This document shows, in pieces, positions 1 to 9,750 of a stretch of 48,905 bases of DNA (position 1 is the first letter of the stretch; every line of letters starts with the position of its first letter). Position numbers and translations under genes: made by a program. A model generated the notes under the pieces. The model ran no database searches, was not told where the DNA came from, and was given only the letters and a program-made list of their open reading frames with translations. Origin of the DNA: Halanaerobiales bacterium (GTDB lineage Bacteria; Bacillota; Halanaerobiia; B1SED10-174); NCBI GenBank assembly GCA_003551905.1, contig PUNT01000198.1:1-48905 (forward strand), given 5' to 3'.

Positions 1-929
1 AGAAAATGGCTGAATTTATCGGTACTGAAGACTCAATCGCTTATAGCAGTGGTTATGTTGCCAACCTATCAACAATTTCCACCCTTCTTGGGCGCCATGA
101 TGTTGTTATAACTGATAAATTGAGCCATGCCAGTATTATCGATGGATGCGCCTTGTCCCATGCCAAATTTCGCCGCTTCCGCCACAATGACATGGCTGAT
201 CTGGAAAACAATCTAAAACAAGCAGATAAAGAAGGACTAAAGGGGCGAATGGTAATTGTTGATGCAGTTTACAGCATGGATGGAGATGTCTGCCCCTTGC
301 CTGAACTGCTAGAAATTTGTAAAAAATACAATGCCCTTTTAGTCGTTGACGAAGCTCATTCCCTTGGGGTTATGGGTGAAAACGGACGGGGAGTAACAGA
401 ATACTTTGGAATCGATCCCAAAGAAATTGACCTCTACAGTGGCTCTCTAAGCAAAACTATCCCGGCAGTAGGTGGTTATGTGGCCGGCAAAAAGAATACC
501 ATCAATTTTTTGCGACATCATGCCCGGGGCTTTGTTTTCTCTGCTGCCCTACCTCCTGGAGCTGTTGCTGCTGCCATCAGGTCGCTAGAGATAATTGATG
601 AAGAGAGCTGGCGTCACAAAAAACTTAGAGAAAACATCAACTACTTTATAGATAATCTGAACAAGATGGGCTATGATACTCTTAACACCAAAAGCAGCGT
701 AATTCCTATAATAATTGGTGAAGAAGCTCCAACGCTAGAGCTAACCGCCCTCCTACACAGGGATGGCATGTTCGTATCACCTATCCTTCCCCCGGCTGTA
801 CCTGTAAAAACCTGTAGACTGCGGGCCAATGTAATTGCTTCTCATACTAAAGAAGATCTAGATTTTGCTCTTAACCTCCTTGAAAATCATGGCAAAGAAC
901 TGGGAATTATAGGAGGCCAGCAAATTTAA
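1..929 (+). CDS. alpha-oxoamine synthase family PLP enzyme (KBL/BioF/serine palmitoyltransferase-like), 5' truncated by window edge
   Basis: ORF 6..929; frame stays open to the window start. Motifs VVDEAHSLGVMG and SGSLSKTIPAVGGYVAG (PLP-lysine region), HHARGFVFSAALPP typical of the AOS family. Confidence 0.85.
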   Translation, partial: KMAEFIGTEDSIAYSSGYVANLSTISTLLGRHDVVITDKLSHASIIDGCALSHAKFRRFRHNDMADLENNLKQADKEGLKGRMVIVDAVYSMDGDVCPLPELLEICKKYNALLVVDEAHSLGVMGENGRGVTEYFGIDPKEIDLYSGSLSKTIPAVGGYVAGKKNTINFLRHHARGFVFSAALPPGAVAAAIRSLEIIDEESWRHKKLRENINYFIDNLNKMGYDTLNTKSSVIPIIIGEEAPTLELTALLHRDGMFVSPILPPAVPVKTCRLRANVIASHTKEDLDFALNLLENHGKELGIIGGQQI

Positions 930-2149
930 TGAAGGCAATTCAATTTTTGGGGAGTATCCCTCGTTATGCCTTTTCAACAATTGCCGGTAAAATACATTCA
1001 GGAGCGTATTACAACACTTTTTCTAATCTACAGCTTATAGAGAAAGAACCTCCTGCTCTGCCCACTCCTCAATGGGTTAAAATAAAACCCTACTATAGCG
1101 GGATTTGCGGCAGTGACATAAATTTGATCACACTCAAAGACTCTCCCTATACTTCTCCATTTGTTTCATTCCCCTTTGTCATGGGTCACGAAAACTGTGG
1201 AACAATCGTGGAAACAGGCCCTGAGGTAGATAACCTAAAAACAGGAATGAGAGTGGTAGTTGATCCCATGCTTACTTGTAATGTAAGGGGTTTTGCAAAA
1301 GATCAATGCCCTCCTTGTAAAACTAACAATCAATCCCGTTGCCTTAATTTTAGGAAAGGATGCATCAGTCCTGGATTACTCATTGGAACCTGCAAAGACA
1401 CCGGTGGTAGCTGGAGTGACGCATTTGTTGCCCATAGTGAAAATGTATACCCCCTTCCAGAATCCATGGACTGGGAAACAGCAGCCCTAATAGACTCCTT
1501 TGCATCAGCAGTTCATCCCGTAGCCCGTCACTTCCCTGAGACACAGGATAGAGTTCTCATCATTGGCGGAGGACCTGTAGGGCTTTGTGTTTTGTTGGCC
1601 TTGCGATCTTTAGGCTTTGAGGGGAATGTTTCCATAATGGTCAAATATCCTTTTCAAGAAAAGATCGCCCAGGAAGCAGGAGCAGACAATATAATATATT
1701 TCAAAGGTAATTACAAAGAAACTCTGGCAAATATTTTTGATATGGAACTCCTTTCTCCTATGTTGGGTGAAAAAGTTCCCCTGGGAGGTCCTGAGAAAAT
1801 ATTTGATTGCATAGGCAGTTCTTCAAGTTTAAAGGATTCTTTATCCATGGCAGGTCCTGGTGGAAATGTGGTGCTGGTTGGCCTGGCTTCGTTTCCTAAA
1901 GGAATTGATTGGACACCAATTTGGCTCAAAGAACTCTCCATAAACGGTATCTTCACCTACAGCACAGAATTTACTGAAGAAGACCCTATTTCAACTTATG
2001 AGCTCTCCATAAGGCTGGCCACTGAAAACAATCTTCCCTTGTCCTCTCTCCTCACCCACACCTTCCCCCTGGAAGAATATAAGAAAGCCATGGAATATAA
2101 TTTGAGTAAAAGTAGACATGGCCTTATCAAAAGCGCTTTTAAGATTTAG
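929..2149 (+). CDS. zinc-dependent alcohol/threonine dehydrogenase-like MDR protein
   Basis: 406 aa; GICGSD, GHENCGTIVE, CPPC...C structural zinc cluster, GGGPVGL Rossmann motif; start overlaps the previous stop (TAATG). Confidence 0.85.
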   Translation: MKAIQFLGSIPRYAFSTIAGKIHSGAYYNTFSNLQLIEKEPPALPTPQWVKIKPYYSGICGSDINLITLKDSPYTSPFVSFPFVMGHENCGTIVETGPEVDNLKTGMRVVVDPMLTCNVRGFAKDQCPPCKTNNQSRCLNFRKGCISPGLLIGTCKDTGGSWSDAFVAHSENVYPLPESMDWETAALIDSFASAVHPVARHFPETQDRVLIIGGGPVGLCVLLALRSLGFEGNVSIMVKYPFQEKIAQEAGADNIIYFKGNYKETLANIFDMELLSPMLGEKVPLGGPEKIFDCIGSSSSLKDSLSMAGPGGNVVLVGLASFPKGIDWTPIWLKELSINGIFTYSTEFTEEDPISTYELSIRLATENNLPLSSLLTHTFPLEEYKKAMEYNLSKSRHGLIKSAFKI

Positions 2150-2191
2150 TTTTAAGGCTTCCTCTATAAAATATAATTTTATATACCAGAT

Positions 2192-2217
2192 AAAAAAATC
2201 CCTGCAGGGATTTTTTA
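2192..2217. terminator. bidirectional intrinsic terminator
   Basis: Perfect palindrome aaaaaatccctgcagggatttttt between convergent genes. Confidence 0.8.
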
Positions 2218-2282
2218 TTATGTAAAATATTAAGGGAGGTTTAAGTTCACCTCCCTTGATGTCAAATTATTTTCTGGCCTAG

Positions 2283-2765
2283 TTAGTCTAATAGGCCTTC
2301 AAACTCATCCTCGTGTTCTACTTCTTCCTGCATTATATGTCTTATGACATGGAAAGTGATAGGATCTTTTATATCGGTTTTTAATTTGTCCAGTATTTTT
2401 TCATATGCAGCTATGGCACATTGCTCTGCCTCAATACCTGCTTTGAGAAAACCCTTGTAGTCTTTATTATTTTTAGGTAATTTTACCTTCTTACAACCAG
2501 CAGTGGATACAATCTTTTCAAAATCCCTTACTGGTTCACCACCCAGTTGTGTTATGCGTTCTGCCAGTTCTTCAGCATGTTCCAACTCTTCAGCAGCAAT
2601 TTTGTCGAATTTTTCTGCCACTATCTGACTATTAATTCCTTCAGCCAATTCTGCAGCTAATTTGTAATAATAGAATGCTATCCACTCATCTGCATAAGCG
2701 CTTTGCAGGTCAGCAATAAGCTCATCCACTTTGGGACCAACTAACTCTCGTCCTCTTTTTCCCAT
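2283..2765 (-). CDS. ferritin-like / Dps-like diiron protein
   Basis: 160 aa; four-helix pattern with EWIAFYYY, EELEHAEEL, EAEQCAIAAYE, MQEEVEHEDEF metal-binding Glu/His motifs. Confidence 0.8.
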   Translation of the reverse strand: MGKRGRELVGPKVDELIADLQSAYADEWIAFYYYKLAAELAEGINSQIVAEKFDKIAAEELEHAEELAERITQLGGEPVRDFEKIVSTAGCKKVKLPKNNKDYKGFLKAGIEAEQCAIAAYEKILDKLKTDIKDPITFHVIRHIMQEEVEHEDEFEGLLD

Positions 2766-2787
2766 TTTAACAGCTCCCTCCTTTCGT

Positions 2788-3180
2788 TTATAATTTTACC
2801 TCCTGGGAATTTTCCCAGAGCCCATGGATATTACAATAACTCAATGCAAGCAAGGAACCGGGCCTACTAAATTTTACAACAGTTTCCACCAGGGGCTCAC
2901 AAGTTACTGCACCTTCACCAGAACCCTTAGCAGATTCACCATGTGCTTCAAGATTAAATGTAGCCAGGTGTACTGTAAATTTTTCTCCTTCAGGCTGGAA
3001 AAAGAGCTTCATCCAACGTATATGATGCTCAACTGTGTTGGGATGAGGGATCTCAGTACCAACAGCAAGCTGGATTTTAACTGGGTTCCCTGGTGAAATA
3101 TCACCTTTAATTTCAATTGTTGGCACATGTTTTTCCTTTTTCCAATCTGCTTTTTGCAGATAATCACCAATGGTGCTCAT
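2788..3180 (-). CDS. superoxide reductase (neelaredoxin/desulfoferrodoxin type)
   Basis: HxxTIE-like start, IPHPNTVEHHIRWMKLFF and CNIHGLW (Fe-binding Cys/His) motifs. Internal ATG at 3180 with upstream ggagg preferred to the ORF start at 3216. Confidence 0.88.
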   Translation of the reverse strand: MSTIGDYLQKADWKKEKHVPTIEIKGDISPGNPVKIQLAVGTEIPHPNTVEHHIRWMKLFFQPEGEKFTVHLATFNLEAHGESAKGSGEGAVTCEPLVETVVKFSRPGSLLALSYCNIHGLWENSQEVKL

Positions 3181-3257
3181 ATAAAGAACCTCCCTTTTAT
3201 TGAACTTCTCTTCCACCTATTATCCTATATTCGAAAAAAATTGCTAAAAACCTCTTA

Positions 3258-4208
3258 TCAGTAATAATTGTTTTTATCAGTACGGTATCGAATGTTCTCT
3301 AAAATCTCTTTTACTATCTCCAAGTCCTTCCCCACCCCTTTAAATCCTACAAAGTTTTCATCTCCCCACAAATTCTCTATTTTACTACCAACAACCCCTT
3401 CTTTCATTACTTTAAACAAATCTAAGCCTGTATCCTGCACGCGGGGGTCTTTTACCAGTCGAATGTTGACTTCATCTCCCTCCTGATAGGAAACCAGTGC
3501 AATGTCTGCCCCTAGTTCTAACAACATAATTGCCACATAATAAACATAATCCCTGTTTGTTTGTGTAAAAACTATCAGATAGTCGCCTAGTTTATATAAT
3601 TGAGCACTGATAGCTGCCTGAAGTTTTGTTTCTCTGGTAAGAAGGCGGCTCATACTTACAATTTCCAAAACATCTTTATAAGTAATTCCCCCCTGGAGCA
3701 AAATCTCCCCCAGGACAATAATTGTTGATCCGGAAGCCCGTTCCAGATAGATGGTATCACCCAGTATGCCAGCGGATAAAGCTAAAGCCATTTCCCTATT
3801 GATGGGCAGTCCCATTTTCTTTAAAATCCTGTATACCAGTTGACAGGTTGAATCTGTTTCTTCATGCAAATATGCTTCTGCTCCTTGCAGAAGTTTATTG
3901 TCTCTATGATGATCGATAACAGCATAAGATTCTAGAGGAATATCCGGAAGCTGCTGCTCATCAGCTGTATCCACAATTATTATCCTCTCCCCTTCCTCTA
4001 TAACCGGAGAAAAATATACATTCATCTTAAGCTTTTTTATAAGTTCTCTCCCATGCTCTGCAACATCTCCGGGGACACCAATTCTGCCCTCTAGAGCAAT
4101 ACTCAATGCATAGGCAGCCCCCAAAGCATCCGCATCTGCATCCTCATGAGTAACCATCAAGGTGTTTTCCCCCTGGCATTTTTTCAAGTATTCTATAATC
4201 TCTTCCAA
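3258..4208 (-). CDS. DHH-family phosphoesterase
   Basis: 316 aa; THEDADADALGAA, VDTAD and VIDHHRDN motifs. Confidence 0.8.
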   Translation of the reverse strand: MEEIIEYLKKCQGENTLMVTHEDADADALGAAYALSIALEGRIGVPGDVAEHGRELIKKLKMNVYFSPVIEEGERIIIVDTADEQQLPDIPLESYAVIDHHRDNKLLQGAEAYLHEETDSTCQLVYRILKKMGLPINREMALALSAGILGDTIYLERASGSTIIVLGEILLQGGITYKDVLEIVSMSRLLTRETKLQAAISAQLYKLGDYLIVFTQTNRDYVYYVAIMLLELGADIALVSYQEGDEVNIRLVKDPRVQDTGLDLFKVMKEGVVGSKIENLWGDENFVGFKGVGKDLEIVKEILENIRYRTDKNNYY

Positions 4209-4312
4209 AACACCATCACATCCTTTTCACTACTATATTCTCTCCAATATCAACAAAAAAGGAGTAGAGGGTTTCAAGTGTATTTAGAGAATTTCTTTAT
4301 TGAGGTGGTCTT

Positions 4313-6037
4313 ATGGATAAAAAGACTGTAACAAAAATGCTCCGTGAAACTGGTTTGTTGATGGAACTTGCTGATAACAATGTATATAAAGCAAGAGCAT
4401 ATAGCAATGCTGCTCGGGTCCTGGAGGATTCTGAGGAAGATTTAGAAACCTTGATTGCAGAAAATCGCTTGCAGGGACTGCCCGGCATAGGTAAAGCATT
4501 AAATGAAAAGATTATTGAGATATATAAAACAGAGACCCTGCATGTCCTGGAGGAGCTTAAAGAACAGATACCTGAAGGTCTCCTGGACATGCTACAGATA
4601 CCCGGCCTTGGTCCTAAAAAGATAAAAACACTGTATGAGAATCTTGGCATTAGCAGTATTGGAGAACTTGAATATGCCTGCGAAGAAAACAGGCTCCTAG
4701 AATTACCGAAATTTGGTCCCAAAATTCAAGAAAAAATTCTCAAAGGTATACATGCTTACCGGCAGTATAAAAAACAGTTCCTGTATTCTGAAGCTTTATC
4801 AATAGCAAAAATATTTCTAGAAGATCTCATGCAGTCAAAACTAATTTCTCAGGGAATTATTACCGGCTCTCTTCGCCGTTGTCAGGGCCTGGTAAGGGAC
4901 ATAGACCTCTTGCTCTGCGGCCCGGTTATTAGTGAATTACGGGCTTACTGTTCCCGTTTTTCTTCACTAAAACACGTTCGACTTAAAGAGCCCAACACCC
5001 TCAATGCCTTTACTGAAAATGATGTCCCGGTGGATATTCATGTGGTAAATAAAGATGTCTGGGGAACATACACTGTCTTTACTACAGGCAGCATTGAACA
5101 TGTAAACAAATTGCAAAAATTATGTGCTAATATTCCAGAAAAAGAACTTATAGAAGTCTGCCCTGACACATATCTACCAAAAGCTGACTGTGAAGAAAAG
5201 ATCTATAAAATCATGGGATTACCTTTTATCCCCCCGGAAATGAGAGAAGGAGTTTTTGAGATAGAATTGGCTGAAAAAGAAAAGTTGCCAGAAAAACTCA
5301 TCACTCTCGAAGATTTAGCAGGAATTCTCCATGTTCACACCACTTTTAGCGATGGGGCTGCAACTCTGGAACAAGTAGTAGGATATGCTTATAATGCTGG
5401 ACACAGCTACCTGGGAATAACTGATCACAGCAAATCTGCTTTTTATGCAGGCGGCTTAAAAGAAAAAGACTTAAAGAGACAAAGCAAGGCCATAAAAAAG
5501 TTTAACAGTCAATACCAGGACTTTACAATATTTCATAGCGTTGAATCTGATATTCTTCCGGATGGAAATCTGGACTACCCTGATGATATTTTGCAGGAAC
5601 TCGATTTTGTCTTGGCTTCAGTTCACTCTCATTTTAAAATGTCCAAACAGGAAATGACTAAAAGAATCATCAAAGCCATCGCCCATCCTGCTGTGCGAAT
5701 TCTTGGCCACCCTACAGGACGCTTGCTCCTGGCCAGAGAGCCTTATGAAGTTGATCTGAACGAGGTTATTAAAGCTGCCCTTTATTATAATGTAGCAATT
5801 GAAATTAATGCCAACCCTCATAGGCTGGACCTCGACTGGCAAGAGGCTAAAAGAGCAGCCAGTGCAGGGGTGCTTTTGGTAATCAATCCAGATGCACACC
5901 GCCTTACCGGTTTCCATGACACCATAAATGGCATTAACGTTGCCCGGAAAGCAGGACTCTCAGCAGAAAATATACTCAACACCAGGGAAACCCTTGAAGT
6001 ACAATCATTTTTCGATAATGGCAAGAATCTCCAATAA
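4313..6037 (+). CDS. polX: DNA polymerase/3'-5' exonuclease PolX (family X polymerase + PHP domain)
   Basis: 574 aa; HhH repeats (LPGIGKAL, IPGLGPKK), GSLRRCQGLVRDIDLLL polymerase site, C-terminal PHP motifs HVHTTFSDG, TDHSKS. Confidence 0.93.
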   Translation: MDKKTVTKMLRETGLLMELADNNVYKARAYSNAARVLEDSEEDLETLIAENRLQGLPGIGKALNEKIIEIYKTETLHVLEELKEQIPEGLLDMLQIPGLGPKKIKTLYENLGISSIGELEYACEENRLLELPKFGPKIQEKILKGIHAYRQYKKQFLYSEALSIAKIFLEDLMQSKLISQGIITGSLRRCQGLVRDIDLLLCGPVISELRAYCSRFSSLKHVRLKEPNTLNAFTENDVPVDIHVVNKDVWGTYTVFTTGSIEHVNKLQKLCANIPEKELIEVCPDTYLPKADCEEKIYKIMGLPFIPPEMREGVFEIELAEKEKLPEKLITLEDLAGILHVHTTFSDGAATLEQVVGYAYNAGHSYLGITDHSKSAFYAGGLKEKDLKRQSKAIKKFNSQYQDFTIFHSVESDILPDGNLDYPDDILQELDFVLASVHSHFKMSKQEMTKRIIKAIAHPAVRILGHPTGRLLLAREPYEVDLNEVIKAALYYNVAIEINANPHRLDLDWQEAKRAASAGVLLVINPDAHRLTGFHDTINGINVARKAGLSAENILNTRETLEVQSFFDNGKNLQ

Positions 6038-6667
6038 CTCTTCGATAGAATCTATCAGATAATCAGCACCTGTAAGTTCCTCAGGCTTACCATAACCATA
6101 TAAACACCCAATAGTTATAAGACCATTCCCTTTTCCTGCCTCTACATCAGAAGAGCGATCTCCCACCATAGCAGTAATACTGGGAAATTCGCTGGTGATA
6201 ATTCTCAATAATGCTACTTTGTTTTCCGTGCTATATTCACCAGCGCTGTAAACTTTTTCGAATAAGCTGTTGAGTTTAAAAACCTCTATAACCTTCTTAA
6301 CGTATAACTCTTCTCCATTGGAGGCAATAAAGAGGTCATGACCATTATTTTTTAATTCCTCAAGTGTTACCTCTACACCTTGATAAAGGGTCCCCCGTCC
6401 CTCCTTTAGATATCTGATATCAGTTTTACTCAAAATATCCGCTGCTTTCCCTTTGGTATATGAATCTGCACCAGGAAAAACTTTCTCCCAAATTTCCGGC
6501 ATTGGTCTTCCCAGATAATCTTTACACTCCTTCCTGGTGGGAAGTTCTCTTTTATACAGGCCCAACCTGTTCATCTCAGCTACCATCTCCCGGTAGGCTA
6601 CTACAGCAAGTTCTTCAGCTTTAAAAATAGTACCATCCAGATCAAAAACAATGCCAGGTTTAGTCAC
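6005..6667 (-). CDS. HAD-superfamily hydrolase (phosphoglycolate phosphatase-like)
   Basis: 220 aa; FDLDGTIF, ASNGE, VGDRSSDVEAG motifs. Overlaps the 3' end of polX by 33 bp, convergent. Confidence 0.85.
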   Translation of the reverse strand: MTKPGIVFDLDGTIFKAEELAVVAYREMVAEMNRLGLYKRELPTRKECKDYLGRPMPEIWEKVFPGADSYTKGKAADILSKTDIRYLKEGRGTLYQGVEVTLEELKNNGHDLFIASNGEELYVKKVIEVFKLNSLFEKVYSAGEYSTENKVALLRIITSEFPSITAMVGDRSSDVEAGKGNGLITIGCLYGYGKPEELTGADYLIDSIEELLEILAIIEK

Positions 6668-6689
6668 ATCTACTCCTCCTTGTAGTTTA

Positions 6690-8480
6690 TCAGGGCCAGA
6701 GAGGCCATACCCTCATTATCAGGGGAATCACAACCAGGACAACTATTACTGTAAGTGGTAAGCCTAAACGCCAGTAATCAGTAAACTTATACCCACCTGG
6801 ACCCATTACTAGAATGTTGGACTGATGACCAATTGGTGTCAAAAAAGAACAGGAAGCCCCAATAGCAACTCCCATGAGAAAAGGATCTACTGATGCTCCC
6901 AGTCCATAGGCAAGATTTATTGCAACTGGAGCCATCAGTACAGCAGCAGCTGCATTGTTGACAATATTTGAGAGCAAGATTGTTCCAACAATTAACGTCA
7001 GTAAGGTAATTGCAGGAGGGAAAATATCAGCAACCTTTAGCATCTGCTGGGCAAGAAGGCCAGCTCCTCCTGTTGTTTCAAGAGCTTTCCCCACAGGTAT
7101 CATGGCAGCGATGAATATTATAATAGACCAATCTATGCTCTCATAAGCCTGTCTCAACTGTATAATGCCGGCAAATACCATCAACAGAGCAACTGCTACT
7201 ACAGCCAGCTGTATGGAAACATAGCCAAACGCAGTTGCAATTATTGCCCCGGCAAAAATCAATATGGGTAGAGCTACTCTCTTTCTCTGCCCCAGCCTAA
7301 TATCCCTTTCTGCTAAGGGCAAACAACCTAGATTTGCCAGAGTTTCCTGCATGTTCTCTCGCCGCCCTTGCACCAGTAAAATATCTCCTGCTTTAAACCG
7401 TATATCACCAAGGCGTTTCCTCAAACGAGCTCCTTCTCGCGCAACAGCCAGAAGGTTTATGCCGTATCGCCAGCGTAGATTTATACTTCTTGCTGTCCTG
7501 CCAGTAAGAAATGAAGCAGGCATAATAACCACCTCTGAAAACCCCATTTCTTCCTGGCTCATTGATTCTGAACCAAATTTTTTGCTTCCTACCAGTTCAA
7601 AACCCATTGTATCAACAAGCTCTTGCATTTCTGAAGGGTGATCTGTTTCAACAATGAGAATGTCTTCTTCCTTGAGCATCTCATGCCCTGATGGGGCAAT
7701 GATGCTTTCATCTCCCCGGATTATGGCGACCACCACTACATCCGTTTTTGTAGAAAATACCATCTCCCTTAATTGCTGACCTGATAGTTTTGATCCAGAC
7801 GGTATTCTCAGTTCAGTTATATAATCCTGTATATGAAAAACTTCAGATAGATCCTTCTCCTCTTTACGGTAGGGAATAAACCGCCAGCCTAATATCGATA
7901 TAAAAACAACCCCTGCAATTACAATACCCAACCCCACAGGCAAAAAATCAAACATCCCAAATGGCTCAAAACCTGCCTCACCTCTGATTGAAGCTATTAT
8001 AATATTTGGTGGTGTTCCAATAGCTGTAAGCATGCCCCCCAGCAGAGAACCAAAAGCAATAGGCATCAGGTAAAAAGAAGCAGGAGAGTTATTGCGCCGG
8101 GCTACCCTGAGAGCTACTGGCATGATGAATGCTAAGGCTCCCACATTATTCATAAAGCCAGATAAAACAGCAACAATAGCAGTCATAGCTGATACTTGAA
8201 CAAACACACTGCTACCCAGTTTAGCCACCCAGTTGGCTAGAATGTCAACAACCCCGGAATAAAACAGACCACGGCTTATTATAAGAACAGCAGCAACCGT
8301 TATTACCGCAGGGTGACCAAAACCAGAAAAGGCATCCTGCCCCGGAACTACTCCTGTTAATACCAAAACAACTAATGCTGTAAGGGCAATAAGATCATAT
8401 CGCCAGCGCTCTGTAAGAAAAAGAAAGAGTGAAACAACTATAACTGTAAATAATATAATCATCTGTGTCATTTTTTTCAC
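6690..8480 (-). CDS. SLC13-family permease with TrkA-C (RCK-C) domains
   Basis: 596 aa; multiple TM segments flanking two TrkA-C-like segments (IPSGSKLSGQQL..., FLTGRTARSINLRWRYGI). Confidence 0.85.
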   Translation of the reverse strand: MKKMTQMIILFTVIVVSLFLFLTERWRYDLIALTALVVLVLTGVVPGQDAFSGFGHPAVITVAAVLIISRGLFYSGVVDILANWVAKLGSSVFVQVSAMTAIVAVLSGFMNNVGALAFIMPVALRVARRNNSPASFYLMPIAFGSLLGGMLTAIGTPPNIIIASIRGEAGFEPFGMFDFLPVGLGIVIAGVVFISILGWRFIPYRKEEKDLSEVFHIQDYITELRIPSGSKLSGQQLREMVFSTKTDVVVVAIIRGDESIIAPSGHEMLKEEDILIVETDHPSEMQELVDTMGFELVGSKKFGSESMSQEEMGFSEVVIMPASFLTGRTARSINLRWRYGINLLAVAREGARLRKRLGDIRFKAGDILLVQGRRENMQETLANLGCLPLAERDIRLGQRKRVALPILIFAGAIIATAFGYVSIQLAVVAVALLMVFAGIIQLRQAYESIDWSIIIFIAAMIPVGKALETTGGAGLLAQQMLKVADIFPPAITLLTLIVGTILLSNIVNNAAAAVLMAPVAINLAYGLGASVDPFLMGVAIGASCSFLTPIGHQSNILVMGPGGYKFTDYWRLGLPLTVIVVLVVIPLIMRVWPLWP

Positions 8481-8562
8481 ACTCCCTATATTTATTTCAA
8501 CATCAACAGGTACTCTTCCTTTTCCCCTTATTCCATTATTACTTCCAAGGAGGTCTCAAGCT

Positions 8563-9750
8563 ATGGAGAAAATACTGGCCCTAACCAGTTCAGCCCAGGA
8601 CTGGTTGATTTCACCTGGTCATCCAGAAAACAAAGAAAGAATATTACTAATGCAGGATATTCTGTTTTCCCATAACATATCCACAAAGGAACCTGCTCCC
8701 CTGTCCAAAGAAGATCTAAGCAAAACTCATGTAGTTAACTGTCATCCATCTTCAATAACAGCAGATCACCTTAAAGCAGCAGGAGCTGTTTATGAAGGAT
8801 TTTCTGCTGTTTTAGAAGGTCAGGTAGAAAAAGCAATAATCTGTGCCCGCCCACCAGGGCATCATGCCCCGCGAATTATCCATGGAATAAGGGGTTTCTG
8901 CTCAACTAATGGAGATAGCATTGCCCTGGAAAAAATACTGAGGGAAAACAGAGGTTTACGCCTGGCTATTATTGATACTGATGCCCATCATGCTGATGGC
9001 ACTGAGGATATTTTTTTCTATAACCCTGATGTCCTCCACATTTCTATCCATCAGGATGGAAGAACCATTTTCCCAGGAAGTGGTTTTCCGGAAACAATTG
9101 GAGGACCAGTTAATCCTGGCAATATCATGAATATACCCCTGCCACCAGGAGCAGGGGATAGTTATCTAGTAGGAGCTATAAAAAAACTTGTTATTCCCAC
9201 CATCCAAAAATTCCAACCAGATTACATAATTCATACCCTAGGATTCGATGGTCACATCTCTGATCCTCTTTCCCACCTTGAATATTCCTCACAGGTTTTT
9301 GCTGACCTAACTCACCTTCTGAATCCTCATCTGACAATAATTCAGGGGGGGTATGACCTGAAGAAAGGCATCAAGGAAGGTTTTACTGAAACTTTAAAAG
9401 CATTAATGGGAGAGAATGGAATCAGGCAGATCTCAGAAGACAAAGATATTATTCATTATCTTGATAGGATAGCAAGTATAATGGAAAATCAGCAGAATCA
9501 ACCGACAAAAAACAACTGGATAAGACAAAATAGATTTTTTTATGATGAAGAATACATCATGGAAAACCGCCAAGAAACCTACTCATTCTGCAGCAATTGC
9601 CTGGGCTTTCCGGTAATCAAGAGCAGTTGTGATAAAATTATGAGGGAAGAAGAAATTACATTGATCTTACTGCATCCTGACACCTGTCAAGAATGTCGTG
9701 ATAGAGCCAAAGAGATGCAAAGAGAAAAAGCATACATCCTCAACATCTAA
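8563..9750 (+). CDS. histone deacetylase-family protein with C-terminal Cys-rich extension
   Basis: RPPGHHA, IDTDAHHADGTEDIF, LGFDGHISDPL, GGYD motifs. C-terminal CSNC...C...CQEC. RBS aaggagg upstream. Confidence 0.85.
   Translation: MEKILALTSSAQDWLISPGHPENKERILLMQDILFSHNISTKEPAPLSKEDLSKTHVVNCHPSSITADHLKAAGAVYEGFSAVLEGQVEKAIICARPPGHHAPRIIHGIRGFCSTNGDSIALEKILRENRGLRLAIIDTDAHHADGTEDIFFYNPDVLHISIHQDGRTIFPGSGFPETIGGPVNPGNIMNIPLPPGAGDSYLVGAIKKLVIPTIQKFQPDYIIHTLGFDGHISDPLSHLEYSSQVFADLTHLLNPHLTIIQGGYDLKKGIKEGFTETLKALMGENGIRQISEDKDIIHYLDRIASIMENQQNQPTKNNWIRQNRFFYDEEYIMENRQETYSFCSNCLGFPVIKSSCDKIMREEEITLILLHPDTCQECRDRAKEMQREKAYILNI

Noticed and set aside
4297-4722. 141-aa minus-strand ORF opposite polX
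   Set aside because: Ser-rich antisense shadow of PolX HhH region.
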